This document shows positions 1-13,239 of a stretch of DNA of 64,000 bases, piece by piece. Source of the DNA: Achatina immaculata (lineage: Eukaryota > Mollusca > Gastropoda > Stylommatophora > Achatinidae); the NCBI GenBank assembly GCA_009760885.1, contig CM019716.1, forward strand, positions 5,308,438 to 5,372,437, given 5' to 3'. Position numbers and translations under genes: made by a program. The notes under the pieces are model-generated. The model searched no databases. It was not told the origin of the DNA and was given only the letters and a program-made list of their open reading frames with translations. Positions within the stretch are counted from its first letter, which is position 1. Every line of letters begins with the position of its first letter.

Positions 1-275
1 AGAGTTGAGAAAATGTGAGGCCAGTCAGTATGAGTGGTCAGACTGTCAGTTACCTCACCTGTGTCAGTGTCCGCCGGGGGGGGGGGGTACTTGGGGACTG
101 GGGTATCAAGGGCGCTTGCCTAGAGCTGTTGCCATGGGAATGTACAGTCTGGGGGTTTTAATGAAATGAGAAATCAGTGTTTAAAGCACACAACCACACT
201 TCTCATCTAGAGATTCATGTGGTTTTGCTCAGGTTACTGGAACTAGTTGTTTCAGATTACAGAGGTTATTTACAT

Positions 276-463
276 CAAGGGTTCTCAGCCAGTGGGAACT
301 TCTCTCCCCGGGGAGTGGGGGGGGGGAGAGGTAGGAACCACAGATTCCAACTGCAGCAGAAACACATGCACCCTTTGAGTCAGACATTCTTGGAAACTGG
401 GGGTGGAAGAGTGGCATTCTGATATATAGTGTGCACGGGGCAGAAGAAAGTTGAGAACCGCTG
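276..463. mobile_element. hAT-like non-autonomous element (MITE), copy in duplication 1
   Basis: The ends are imperfect inverted repeats of the hAT type: ggttctcagcc on the left and gttgagaaccgctg on the right (reverse complement cagcggttctcaac). The element is about 188 bp, with no coding capacity. Flanks atttacat and atttaatc would be a degenerate 8-bp target duplication. The body has poly-G tracts. Confidence 0.5.
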
Positions 464-790
464 ATTTAATCCTACAGCTGTGTTGTGCGTCATTTGTTCT
501 GTCGGGTATTCCCGCTTGATACAAGCTACGATCTAGTGGAAAACAGCTTTCTGTCTCACAGAACCGGTGTACACCCTGTGTTGTGAACACCCGGAGCTGA
601 TGAGAGACTGAATATAATTGAAAATGATTATTGATCAAGATGGCAGAGACACAACGGGCGTAGTTAGTTTTTGTTATTGTTAAAGGTTGAAGGTGGACAA
701 GGAGCGATGTTTTACGTGAATGTGCGTCTGTCTTGACTGAGATTACATACAACATACAGCGCATATTGTTTAGTTGGTTACTAATTTTTT

Positions 791-1066
791 ATGTTACTGA
801 ATAATTGTTCTTGTAATTCTTGTCTGTGTTCCATGAAACAGACCACGGGAGTGGTCCGATCGATAATGCCCTGTAGCTTCATGAGAAGGTCTGTGCATGT
901 TGGAGAATATTTGCTGTCAGTGCTACAAACAAGTGGTAGAAATGAGTACCTGATTCACTTGTGTTGGGTAAACTGCCTCGGATTTACTGACCTGCAGGGC
1001 GAGGTACAACAGAGTACAGTTCTCACCAGGCTGTCGGTGCGTAAAGAAAACAGAAATATCACGTAA
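791..1066 (+). other. Hypothetical open frame, probably non-coding
   Basis: An open frame of 91 codons preceded by an acceptor-like catgaaacag. It recurs at 3443-3715 with an in-frame 3-nt indel. I do not recognise it. The amino-acid differences between copies (Cys/Tyr, His-Val/Arg-Phe, Thr deletion, Leu/Gln) are all replacements, which argues against purifying selection. Confidence 0.15.
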
Positions 1067-1440
1067 AAGTCAGAGCTGTGCATGTGAAAACAGATGGAGC
1101 TGGCAGAGAATTGCCGAAGAAAGAAGAGAAACGAGAAATGATGAGAGGAGTAAAAACAGACTTTGAGGTGATAATTAGTTCGTTGAAGGACAGGGTAGAG
1201 TACATGCCATCAGCTCAGAAAATGTGTCACGTGATGTGAAATCAGGTCAGAAAACATATCATGTGATATGGAATCAGGTCAGAAAACATATCACGTGATG
1301 TGGAATGAGCTCAGAAAATGTGTCACGTGGTATGGACAGAGATCCACATATGGAATGAGATGATTTGGACATAGTTTAGGAACGTGCTATGTAGTTTGGA
1401 TAAAATATAGAAAATGTGACATAGTTTCAATCAATCAAGT

Positions 1441-1815
1441 GCCGTGCCGCGTGGCGTAGGCGATCATTTCTCTCCACAATTCCCTGTCTTTAGACCTGAT
1501 TATGAGATCCGCCGGTGACTTTCTTCCTAGCCACAGTGACAGCCCATCTGGTAACTCCTCTCTCTCTCCCCCCCCTTCTCTCTCTCTCTCTTCCTCTGTC
1601 TCTTTTTCCCTCAGTTTTTCCAGCTGCCACGACGTGTTCCAATTTTCCTCTTCTCAGAAAATGTCCTATAATTCTCGCTTGTCTGCCTCTGATCTTTGTT
1701 GTAATTTGCCTTTTAACTCCAGCCTCTCCTAAGACTTCTTCGTTGGTTTTCTTGGCTGTCCATGGTACCATCAACATCCTTCTTTGAACCATATTTCTAT
1801 GGCCTCCATTTCTCG
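1441..1815 (-). mobile_element. LINE 3' fragment (family 1), copy 1
   Basis: The minus strand reads VPWTAKKTNEEVL and GHFLRRGKLEHVV, followed by GKTEGKRDRGR, the C-terminal tail typical of many invertebrate non-LTR retrotransposon ORF2 proteins. It is truncated at the 50-bp array. The coding strand carries a long (GA)-rich stretch replacing the expected residues. Confidence 0.75.
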
Positions 1816-1827
1816 CTGTACTCTCTT

Positions 1828-2517
1828 AGTCAAGACATAACACAGTAGGTATCTTCTCAACAGTTGCCAGAGAGTTTAGTCAAGACATAACACAGTAGGT
1901 ATCTTCTCAACAGTTGCCAGAGAGTTTAGTCAAGACATAACACAGTAGGTATCTTCTCAACAGTTGCCAGAGAGTTTAGTCAAGACATAACACAGTAGGT
2001 ATCTTCTCAACAGTTGCCAGAGAGTTTAGTCAAGACATAACACAGTAGGTATCTTCTCAACAGTTGCCAGAGAGTTTAGTCAAGACATAACACAGTAGGT
2101 ATCTTCTCAACAGTTGCCAGAGAGTTTAGTCAAGACATAACACAGTAGGTATCTTCTCAACAGTTGCCAGAGAGTTTAGTCAAGACATAACACAGTAGGT
2201 ATCTTCTCAACAGTTGCCAGAGAGTTTAGTCAAGACATAACACAGTAGGTATCTTCTCAACAGTTGCCAGAGAGTTTAGACCAATCAGTCAAGACATAAC
2301 ACAGTAAGTATATTCTCAACAGTTGCCAGAGAGTTTAGACCAATCAGTCAAGACATAACACAGTAAGTATCTTCTCAACAGTTGCCAGAGAGTTTAGACC
2401 AATCAGTCAAGACATAACACAGTAAGTATATTCTCAACAGTTGCCAGAGAGTTTAGACCAATCAGTCAAGACATAACACAGTAAGTATCTTCTCAACAGT
2501 TGCCAGAGAGTTTAGAC
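1828..2517. repeat. Minisatellite, 50-bp then 60-bp units
   Basis: Nine near-identical 50-bp units (core caagacataacacagtagg) are followed by about four 60-bp units that carry an extra agaccaatc and alternate tatattc/tatcttc. The alternation in the second block indicates a two-unit higher-order repeat. Confidence 0.95.
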
Positions 2518-2580
2518 CGATCTGTCAAGACGTTACTACGCAATACCGTCCCTTTCGATTTAAGATTGAAGACTGGATGC

Positions 2581-4470
2581 AGAGTTGAGAAAATGTGAGG
2601 CCAGTCAGTATGAGTGGTCAGACTGTCAGTTACCTCACCTGTGTCAGTGTCCGCCGGGGGGGGGGGGAGGGGGAGGGAGGTACTTGGGGACTGGGGTATC
2701 AAGGGACATCACCTGTGTCAGTGTCCGCCGGGGGGGGGGGGACTGGGGTATCAAGGGCGCTTGCCTAGAGCTGTTGCCATGGGAATGTACAGTCTGGGGG
2801 TTTTAATGAAATGAGAAATCAGTGTTTAAAGCACACAAGCACACTTCTCATCTAGAGATTCATGTGATTTTGCTCAGGTTACTGGAACTACTTGTTTCAG
2901 ATTACAGAGATTATTTACATCAAGGGTTCTCAGCCAGTGGGAACTTCTCTCTCCGGGGAGTGAGGGGTGGGGGTGGGGGGGTAGGAACCACAGTTTCCAA
3001 CTGCAGCAGAAACACATGCACCCTTTGAGTCAGACATTCTTGGAAACTGGCGGTGGAAGAGTGGCATTCTGATATATAGTGTGCACGGGGCAGAAGAAAG
3101 TTGAGAACCGCTGATTTAATCCTACAGCTGTGTTGTGCGTCATTTGTTCTGTCGGGTATTCCCGCTTGATACAAGCTACGATCTAGTGGAAAAACAGCTT
3201 TTCTGTCTCACAGAACCGGTGTAGACCCTGTGTTGTGAACACCCGGAGCTGATGAGAGACTGAATATAATTGAAAAGGATTATTGATCAAGATGGCAGAG
3301 ACACAACGGGCGTAGTTAGTTTTTGTTATTGTTAAAGGTTGAAGGTGGACAAGGAGCGATGTTTTACGTGAATGTGCGTCTGTCTTGACTGAGATTACAT
3401 ACAACATACAGCGCATATTGTTTAGTTGGTTACTAATTTTTTATGTTACTGAATAATTGTTCTTATAATTCTTGTCTGTGTTCCATGAAACAGACCACGG
3501 GAGTGGTCCGATCGATAATGCCCTGTAGCTTCATGAGAAGGTCTGTGCGTTTTGGAGAATATTTGCTGTCAGTGCTACAAAGTGGTAGAAATGAGTACCT
3601 GATTCACTTGTGTTGGGTAAACTGCCTCGGATTTACTGACCAGCAGGGCGAGGTACAACAGAGTACAGTTCTCACCAGGCTGTCGGTGCGTAAAGAAAAC
3701 AGAAATATCACGTAAAAGTCAGAGCTGTGCATGTGAAAACAGATGGAGCTAGCAGAGAATTGCCGAAGAAAGAAGAGAAACGAGAAATGATGAGAGGAGT
3801 AAAAACAGGCTTTGAGGTGATAATTAGTTCGTTGAAGGACAGGGTAGAGTACATGCCATCAGCTCAGAAAATGTGTCACGTGATGTGGAATCAGGTCAGA
3901 ACACGTATCATGTGATATGGAATCAGGTCAGAAAACATATCACGTGATGTGGAATGAGCTCAGAAAATGTGTCACGTGGTATGGACAGAGATCCACATAT
4001 GGAATGAGATGATTTGGACATAGTTTAGGAACGTGCTATGTAGTTTGGATAAAATATAGAAAATGTGACATAGTTTCAATCAATCAAGTGCTATGCCGCG
4101 TGGCGTAGGCGATCATTTCTCTCCACAATTCCCTGTCTTGGTTTGATTATGAGATCCGCCCGTGACTTTCTTCCTAGCCACACTGACAGCCCATCTAGTA
4201 ACTTCTCTCTCTCTCTCTCCTCTCTCTCTCTCTTCCTCTGTCTCTTTTTCCCTCAGTTTTTCCAGCTGCCACGACGTGTTCCAATTTTCCTCTTCTCAGA
4301 AATGTCCTATAAATCTCGCTTGTCTGCCTCTGATCTTTGTTGTAATTTGCCTTTTAACTCCAGCCTCTCCTAAGACTTCTTCGTTGGTTTTCTTGGCTGT
4401 CCATGGTACCATCAACATCCTTCTTTGAACCATATTTCTATGGCCTCTTATTTCTCGCTGTACTCTCTTA
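2581..4470. repeat. Direct segmental duplication, copy 2
   Basis: Second copy of 1-1827. It has an extra G-rich insertion near 2662-2740 with a local repeat of the 'cacctgtgtcagtgtccgcc' motif. Beyond 4470 this copy runs on into the reverse transcriptase part of the LINE, so it keeps the more complete insertion. Confidence 0.92.
2921..3113. mobile_element. hAT-like MITE, copy in duplication 2
   Basis: Same element as 276-463, carried by the segmental duplication. The termini are the same; the internal G-rich tract has a different length. Confidence 0.5.
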
Positions 4471-5665
4471 TTCATAGACCATGCTTCACACCCATAAAAC
4501 AAAATTGGCTCGATGTAACATTTATGTACTCTGAATCTTGTTTTCATTGATATGGATCTGTTGCACAAGATGTTTCTCATTTTCTTGAATGCTGACTTGG
4601 CCTAAGCACATCTGCTTTTTATTTCGTTGTGAGATTTCCCATCAGCTGTTATAATTGTTCCTAAGATACTTGAATCTATCAACTTGTTTCAGTTCTATGC
4701 CATCGATGGTAATGCTACATTTTGATGGTATTCTTTTCTTTGAGATGACCATCACTTCAGTCTTCTTTTTATTCAGACTGAGACCTTTACTTTTACTTTC
4801 ACGAATCACGACGTCCAGAAGAGCCGGTAGCTCCCCTTCACTTTTAGCAATCAGAACTGTGTCGTCTGCATATCTTAAGTTGTTAAGGTTGTACCCGCCA
4901 ATTGATACTCCTGGCATGTTCTCTATATTTCTCATTATGTTTTCGCTGTACAAGGAGAAGAGGTCAGGAGATAAAACACATCCTTGTCTCACTCCCAATT
5001 TTATGCCTTGGAATACTCCTATTTGGTTCTCAACCTCCATTGCTGCTGATTGCTGCCAGTATATGTTTTTGATAAGTTTCAGATCTTTCCCATCTATGTT
5101 GATGTCCTCCAGCACTCTTATATTTTCTGTGTGTCTCACTTTATCGAATGCTTTACAGTAGTCTATGAAGCATAAGTATAGGTCCGTCTTTATTACTTCT
5201 ATTGATCTTTTCATCAGTGTTCTCTGTATATAATCACATTACTTGTGCCTTTTCCTTTGATGAAGCCGCACTGTTCTTCAGCGATTTCTGGTTTTATTTT
5301 ACCCCTGACTCTTCTCATGACAATACGAAGCAGGATTTTGGTAACATAGCTCATAAGACTAATAGTTCGATAGTCTTCACATTCAGCTGCACCTGTTTCT
5401 TTGGTAGGGCAATGCAGACTGACTGCAAAAGGTCTGATGGGACATAGTTACTGTTGTAGATGTCATTCAGCAGTCTGATAATTATTTCTATGCCAAGCTG
5501 TCCTAATGCTTCCAATTCTTCCTTGGTGATTTTACCTGGTCCTGGTACTTTGTTGTTTTTCATGTGTTTGATGGCTTCTTCCACTTCCGCTTTAATATGG
5601 GAGGCCCTTCACTATTATTTCTTATATCTGTTTCGCTTCTATTGTCCTCATAGAGTTCTATAATA
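4085..5665 (-). pseudogene. LINE reverse transcriptase ORF2 fragment (family 1)
   Basis: Minus-strand reverse transcriptase relic. In protein order: AIKHMKNNKVPGPGKITKEE (5351-5584), then FIDYCKAFDKVRH, GVRQGCVLSPDLFSLYSE, LRYADDTVLIAKSE with the catalytic YADD, and LNKKKTEVMVISKK (4642-5214), then the C-terminal SKYIEPILFYGCEAW-like segment and VPWTAKKTNEEVL tail (4296-4580). The frame is broken at least between 5214 and 5351 and between 4580 and 4642. No endonuclease domain is present, so it is 5'-truncated and dead. Confidence 0.9.
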
Positions 5666-5674
5666 TATTATTTC

Positions 5675-6155
5675 ATTAGTCTAGGAACGTGTTATGTAGT
5701 TTGGACAAAATTTACAAAATGTGACAGTTTAGGAACGTGTTATGTAGTTTGGACAAAATTTACAAAATATGACATAGTTTAGGAACGTGTCCTGTAGTTT
5801 GGACAAAATTTACAAAACGTGACATAGTTTAGGAACGTGTTATGTAGTTTGGACAAAATTGACAAAATGTGACATAGTTTAGGAATGTGTTATGTAGTTT
5901 GGACAAAATTGACAAAATGTGACATAGTTTAGGAACGTGTTATGTAGTTTGGACAAAATTGACAAAATGTGACATAGTTTAGGAACGTGTTATGTAGTTT
6001 GGACAAAATTGACAAAATGTGACATAGTTTAGGAACGTGTTATGTAGTTTGGACAAAATTGACAAAATGTGACATAGTTTAGGAACGTGTTATGTAGTTT
6101 GGACAAAATTGACAAAATGTGACATAGTTTAGGAATGTGTTATGTAGTTTGAATT
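5675..6155. repeat. Minisatellite, 50-bp unit
   Basis: About nine units with core aggaacgtgttatgtagttt. A single diverged unit also occurs inside each segmental duplication (about 1371-1430 and 4016-4075), so the array probably grew from that seed. Confidence 0.93.
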
Positions 6156-6654
6156 GAACTGAGAAAATGCGCTGTTTGATTTGTATGTAGATTAGGCAAA
6201 TTTCACTATAATAACAGACTGTGTAGAGGAGTTGTCAGCAGTGTAGCTGTTAAAACCAGTATAAACCCGTACTTCAGCTCCAGATCTAAACTCTTATGAT
6301 AAAGTATCCTTGCTACATTTCATGGCAAAAGTAGTAGATCTAAAATCTGATGATCAAGTGTCCTTGTTACACCTGATGTCACCTTCTGTCATGTGGGCAA
6401 GATTGACATCAGACCTGTAGAACCTAGCTCACTTACAGGATTTCTGTTATTTAAGTCAGCTTTAAGATAATGTGTTGAGAACAAGCTTTTCACAGTGAAG
6501 AGAGAGCCATATGACTGTTTCTACTTCTTTATATTTTGATCTTTGTCACAGGCTTTTGGCTGAAATAATATATGTTTGTCAGTTGACAATTAAAATGTTT
6601 TCTCAGCTCATGAAGTTACTCTTCAGTTTTAAATCAAACCTCAGTTATGTAAAT
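6156..6654. other. Unassigned non-coding stretch
   Basis: No coding frame, RNA gene or recognisable transposon seen. Confidence 0.4.
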
Positions 6655-7210
6655 AAATGATGCTGTCATGTTGCTTACATACTGGCGTGTAAATAAATAG
6701 TCCTGTCAAGTTGCTTACATACTGTCGTGTAAATAAATAGTGCTGTCAAGTTGCTTACATACTGTCGTGTAAATAAATAGTGCTGTCAAGTTGCTTACAT
6801 ACTGTCGTGTAAATAAATAGTGCTGTCAAGTTGCTTACATACTGTCATGTAAACAGATCAGGCTGTTTACATACTGTCTTGTAAATTGATAATGCTGTCA
6901 AGTTGCTTATTTATTGTCATGTAAATTGATAATGCTTTCAGGCTGCTTACATACTGTCATGTAAACAGAGCAGGCTGTTTACATAATGTCACGCAAATAG
7001 ATAATTTTGTGAGGCTGCTTACATACTGTCACACAACTAGATAATTTTGTGAGGCTGATTACATACTGTCACACAAACAGATAATTTTGTGAGGCTGATT
7101 ACATACTGTCACACAAACAGATAATTTTGTGAGGCTGATTACATACTGTCATGCAAACAGATAATTTTATGAAGCTGATTGCATACTATCATGTAATTTA
7201 GTCTTGTGAG
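6655..7210. repeat. Minisatellite, ~40-bp unit, abutting CMIP exon
   Basis: Units have core aatagtgctgtcaagttgct followed by tacatactgtc. The units degrade toward 7200, and the last partial unit (tactgtaatgtaattaaacaatgctgt) lies directly before the acceptor at 7261. Confidence 0.92.
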
Positions 7211-7261
7211 GCTGCTTACGTACTGTAATGTAATTAAACAATGCTGTTTTCTCTACAACAG

Positions 7262-7365
7262 GACTTTGGAAAGTACCCACGTATGCGGACATTTGTTCAG
7301 GAATACATCCAGGCTTTAAACTGTCAGAACGATGGACTGAAGGTCGTGCAGACCTTAGTTAAAAG
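7262..7365 (+). CDS. CMIP: CMIP coding exon (first in window)
   Basis: Acceptor ttctctacaacag precedes the exon; donor is gtaacc (weak after +4). In frame 0 it reads DFGKYPRMRTFVQEY and continues to QTLVK, leaving two bases (AG) for the next codon. This matches the CMIP block that reads DFGKCPRLRLFTQEYI in vertebrates, which lies downstream of the PH domain in an armadillo/helical-like region. The block begins exactly at the exon start, so the preceding residues must come from an exon further 5'. No such exon was found in 1-7261, so it is probably outside the window. The acceptor pyrimidine tract is fused to the end of the 40-bp array at 6655-7190. Confidence 0.9.
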
Positions 7366-7739
7366 GTAACCTGCCTGCTTGTGGTGTTATATTTTATTGT
7401 CATTATCTCCAAGATTATAGATAATCCATTATGTTTTATTGTCATTGTCATTATCTCCAACATTACAGATAACCTAGTATGGGGATATTAATCTGCCCAT
7501 ATTTTGTTCTCAGCAAGGCGTAGGGAAGGATAGTTTGTATAATGGAAATTATGTGTCACTTATGGCAGTGCAACTTTTATCTTTGTTTTTCCTTGTTGGT
7601 ATCATTATCGTCCTGTGACGTCATCATATTTGATTTGTCCAGTTTTTTGCTTGTGAGAGAAAGTGAGAAAATAAGTATATGAAACAAAGTGGAAGCAACA
7701 GAAATATGGTTGTGAACCGCTACAACATACAGCATATAT

Positions 7740-8400
7740 CCTTGTTGGCTTGGAAAAGAAGCAATGAATATCTCAAGAAGTTGCGGGACAACAAAAACTC
7801 TTTAAAAACATAAAACAAGAAATTTTTTGGCCATGTTACCAAGGTAAGTCCATGAAAATAGAATCTTGAGAAGAAGTTTTGGACCTGTTAGAGATCCTAG
7901 ATGAGAAAAATATCAGATTAGAAACAACAAAGAAATACATGTGCTACTCCAGTCTCAACTTACAGCTACCATTATGAAAAAAACAACAGATTGAGATGGC
8001 TTGGACACTTGGAGAAGATGGACGAGAATGGACAGAAAAAAGGGCTTATACAGAAGTGATAAACGGAGACAGACCAAGCATGGCAGTGGTGGCATGACAG
8101 CCTGGAAGAAGATCTACGAGCCCTTGGAGTGGACAGTTGGCAGGAGAAGACTAGTAACAGGGAGGAGTGGATTCAAGTGCTGTGTGCAGAAGTGAGTCGC
8201 AGTGGCTGGGAAGGCTGAAGGAGTGAATGAATGTTACCAAGAAACAGAATTAAAGAGTTTGACAGTCACTGGGAAACTGAAAGGAGAAAGAGTAACACGT
8301 GGAAACCATTGTACCAGGCTGACCAAGTTAGCCAAGAAAAATATAGGCTGCTAGACTTGATGGAAGCCCACAAACCTGCACAAAATGGTGGCTCATCTAC
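7740..8400 (+). mobile_element. LINE 3' fragment (family 4), degenerate
   Basis: The + strand reads NNRLRWLGHLEKMDENGQKK, then a stop. After a frame change it reads SLEEDLRALGVDSWQEKT and NREEWIQVLCAE. The RLRWLGH...ALG..SW...A.NR..W pattern is the ORF2 C-terminal region of many non-LTR elements. Several stops and shifts are present. Confidence 0.65.
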
Positions 8401-8555
8401 CTAAACTCCACAGTTGGCTCACTTTCAGAATCTGTTATGTAAGTGGAAACATCAGTTGTTTGTGTTACTACCACCTCCAGTGTTTCAGTTTTTCCAAGTC
8501 AGCATGAGTTAATCCACACAGTGAGGTTAGCAGGGTCAAAATAGTTTCATTTCTG

Positions 8556-8665
8556 GAACATGTTTTATGAATTACTAGTGACAGGACATGTTTTGTAAAT
8601 TACTAGCGACAGAACATGTTTTGTAAATTACTAGCGACAGGACATGTTTTATGAATTACAAGTCA
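8556..8665. repeat. Short tandem repeat, ~29-bp unit
   Basis: Three to four units of core acatgttttgtaaattacta. Confidence 0.8.
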
Positions 8666-10275
<1,610 letters not shown>

Positions 10276-10309
10276 GTGTTGAGTGTTTTATTGTAGGTTA
10301 TCACTGTGT

Positions 10310-10710
10310 GAGATGTAGGCTGATGTGAGGGTATCTTTGTGTAACATATTGATAGATGTGAGATTATTGTGTGAGATGCAATCAGATGTGAGGGTATAAT
10401 TGTGTAAAATGTTGATAGATATGAGATTATTGTGTGAGATGTTGGTAGATAGGTTATTATTGTGTGAGATGTTGACATATATCTTAGCAGATGTTGACAG
10501 ATGTTAGTTTGTCATTGTTTGAGATGTTGACATATATCTTAGCAGATGTTTACAGATGTTAGTTTGTCATTGTTTGAGATGTTGACATATATCTTAGCAG
10601 ATGTTGACAGATACTCGGTTATCATTGTGTGAGATGTTGACGTATGTATATCTTAGAAGATGTTGACAGATGTTAGGTTATCATTGTGTGAGATGTTGAC
10701 ATATATCTTG
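10310..10710. repeat. Minisatellite abutting CMIP exon
   Basis: About 55-bp units containing gagatgttgacatatatctt and agcagatgttgacag. The final unit runs into the acceptor of the 10722 exon (tgacatatatcttggctatc followed by ctcag). Confidence 0.92.
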
Positions 10711-10721
10711 GCTATCCTCAG

Positions 10722-10811
10722 TTCTATGCATGATAACGTGAACGGAGAAGACTTTGATCAGATTGAGTGGGAGAACAAGTTACTCTGTTATGTCTCCATG
10801 ATGGAAATCAT
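10722..10811 (+). CDS. CMIP: CMIP coding exon (linker region)
   Basis: Acceptor ggctatcctcag; donor gtaagt. One base completes a serine codon with the previous exon; the exon then encodes SMHDNVNGEDFDQIEWE and a hydrophobic LLCYVSMMEI stretch, leaving two bases. SMH is shared with vertebrate CMIP, and CYVSMMEI corresponds to the CYVEILKLL segment just before the conserved DDWR/NDWR block. Vertebrates carry a much longer low-conservation insert between these two landmarks, so the invertebrate linker is compact. The identification depends partly on phase and position between two clearly conserved exons. Confidence 0.85.
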
Positions 10812-11009
10812 GTAAGTGTTCTTCTTTCCTTTCTTTAGTGTTGCATTCCTTTATCCTCTTTTCTCTCTCTCTCTCTTTCTTTCTTTCTCTCTCATTCTCC
10901 CACACACGCATACATACATACAGACAAATACCTAATCATGTCTTTTCTCTTATTTCATTATATTTGCACTCTGACAGGTTATGGGGTGCTGGAGTAGAGA
11001 AGCTGTTAG

Positions 11010-11985
11010 TGCACCTGTGAAGATATAGCCATGGGGCCAGCCAGATAGACCCTGTCCTACCTGTGAAGATATAGTCATGGGGCCAGTCAGATAGACCCTC
11101 TCCTGCCTGTGAAGATATAGTCATGGGGCCAGTCAGATAGACCCTGTCCTACCTGTGAAGATATAGTCATGGGGCCAGTCAGATAGACCCTGTCCTACCT
11201 GTGAAGATATAGTCATGGGGCCAGCCAGATAGAACCTGTCCTACCTGTGAAGATATAGTCATGGGGCCAGTCAGATAGACCCTCTCCTGCCTGTGAAGAT
11301 ATAGTCATGGGGCCAGTCAGATAGACCCTGTCCTACCTGTGAAGATATAGTCATGGGGCCAGTCAGATAGACCCTGTCCTACCTGTGAAGATATAGTCAT
11401 GCGCTAGCAAAATAGACCCTGTCCTACCTGTGAAGATATAGTCATGGGGCCAGTCAGATAGACCCTGTCCTACCTGTGAAGATATAGTCATGGGGCCAGT
11501 CAGATGGACCCTGTCCTACCTGTGAAGATATAGCCATGGGGCCAGCCAGATAGACCCTGTCCTACCTGTGAAGATATAGTCATGGGGCCAGTCAGGTAGA
11601 CCCTGTCCTACCTGTGAAGATATAGTCATGGGGCCAGTCAGATAGACCCTGCCCTACCTGTGAAGATATAGTCATGGGGCCAGTCAGATAGACCCTGTCC
11701 TACCTGTGAAGATATAGTCATGGGGCCAGCCAGATAGACCCTGTCCTACCTGTGAAGATATAGTCATGGGGCCAGTCAGATAGACCCTGTCCTATCTGTG
11801 AAGATATAGTCATGGGGCCAGTCAGATAGAACCCGTCCTACCTGTGAAGATATAGTCGTGGGGCCAGTCAGATAGACCCTGTCCTATCTGTGAAGATATA
11901 GTCATGGGGCCAGTCAGATAGACCCTGTCCTACCTGTGAAGATATAGTCATGGGGCCAGTCAGATAGAACCTGTCCTACCTGTTT
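11010..11985. repeat. Minisatellite, 46-bp unit (~21 copies)
   Basis: Highly homogeneous units with core tgtgaagatatagtcatggg followed by gccagtcagatagaccct. One odd unit near 11398-11410 reads gcgctagcaaaa. Confidence 0.96.
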
Positions 11986-11989
11986 CTGG

Positions 11990-12570
11990 TGCTCCATCAG
12001 GGTGATGCACTCAGGTTGGTCACACAGGACAGGGATCGCTGTGGTCCTCGTGGTGGTGGAATTCTCGTCTTGGGCCAACTCTAGGTCTTTAAGCAAACCA
12101 CCATATCATCATCATCATCATAGCATTGACCACAACAATATAGAACTCCAGTGAGGTCACCATCATCATCATCAGAAGAAGATGAAGAGATTTAGGAAAT
12201 CAGGGTTAGACGAACTTAGAACTGAAACTATCACACATCGCCAACGTGGCGCTGGCAGAAGGACAGGTGAGCAGTTCAGCAAACAATCGCATTTTGTGAA
12301 GATAAAAGAAAACTCATATTGTTAGTATAAGTGCCTGTGGAGAGCTGGCCCTTGAAAGCTGCAGGAGATAAGAAGATTGTTTTCCTTGATGGTTTTCACA
12401 CAAGAAGGAATCTTAACGGAATATTACTGCGTTCTCAGTAATCACTGTAGCTAAGATTTTGTCAAGACTTAGTTAACTTATCCTCACAGTTGCCGTTTTA
12501 GATAAGTTCTTCTAATGATTTGTTTGCCTAGTTTTTCCTTTTATCCCCTTACCGTTTCTGTCCGTCTTTG
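11990..12570. other. Unassigned intronic stretch
   Basis: It holds a (cat)n microsatellite near 12105-12120 and 12162-12176. No coding sequence seen. Confidence 0.4.
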
Positions 12571-12575
12571 TTTAG

Positions 12576-12641
12576 GTCAGAGTTTAATGACTGGCGGTAC
12601 GTGCTGGGCAGTTTGTTGCAGCCAATACCTTTCCCAGACGA
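12576..12641 (+). CDS. CMIP: CMIP coding exon (LLQPIPFP block)
   Basis: Acceptor ccgtctttgtttag; donor gtaagt. In phase with the previous exon it reads MSEFNDWRYVLGSLLQPIPF, then PD and the first two bases of a glutamate codon. LLQPIPFP is a nearly invariant CMIP signature (vertebrate DDWRPSLASLLQPIPFP). The exon is only 66 nt and would be missed by ORF-length filters. It is followed by the exceptionally long intron 12642-50250. Confidence 0.92.
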
Positions 12642-12908
12642 GTAAGTTTATCTGTTGTGTGTCCGTAGCTTGAGCATTAGCTTCCCAGGTTCGCTGATCT
12701 TTTTGAGACTTTCACGTGGCTCGCTCCGGAAGAGGGGAGTTGTGAGATCATCTCGTGGCGGATGATGATGATTTTGAAGTGGAGGAATGTAGGAGGTCTC
12801 TGTTTGTGGCGGTTGTGGTCTTTGTGGGCGAAACGTTAACTTTATGTGTCGTTGTGCCCATTTTTTGTGTGATGATTGCTGTTTGTGTTTCTGTTTACAT
12901 TTGTCTGA

Positions 12909-12939
<31 letters not shown>

Positions 12940-13239
12940 TAGGACGGTTGTACATCGCTGTTTGCACTTCGTCACATATCCTCCATGTATTCTACTGCTG
13001 TATGTGTTTTATTCGCATCCATCTTTAGTATTGTTTCTGATACAAGCCTGATTTGCTAGTACACAGCTAGTGGTGCTCTGGCTGTTGTCATAACAACGGT
13101 TCTTGTAGCTAGCCACGCTGCATGTTTACCGAACTCCACCATCAGTGTCTGAAGGTCGCAGAGCTGCGTGTCTACCGCGCGCTCTCAGCCTGCAGGACAA
13201 GCATGTGAAAAATGTATGAATATCGTTGTTCATCTAGTT
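12642..13239. other. Start of the 37.6-kb CMIP intron, no feature
   Basis: Non-coding, with a (ga)n microsatellite at about 12907-12938. A 98-codon open frame here crosses the microsatellite and has no recognisable domain. Confidence 0.4.

Larger units (their letters stand above)
1..1827. repeat. Direct segmental duplication, copy 1
   Basis: Matches 2581-4470 base for base apart from scattered substitutions and small indels. It includes a hAT-like MITE, a hypothetical frame at 791-1066 and the 3' end of a minus-strand LINE. It starts at or before the window edge and ends exactly where the 50-bp array begins (about 1826), which truncates the LINE that continues in copy 2. Confidence 0.92.

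Noticed and set aside
3443..3715. 91-codon frame repeated in both segmental copies, considered as an upstream CMIP exon
   Set aside because: It has no similarity to the PH-domain or following CMIP region that I can recognise, and every difference between copies changes the protein.
7366..7371. Weak donor gtaacc taken as evidence against the first exon
   Set aside because: Homology ends exactly there, and the two leftover bases join in frame with the next exon, so the weak donor is accepted.
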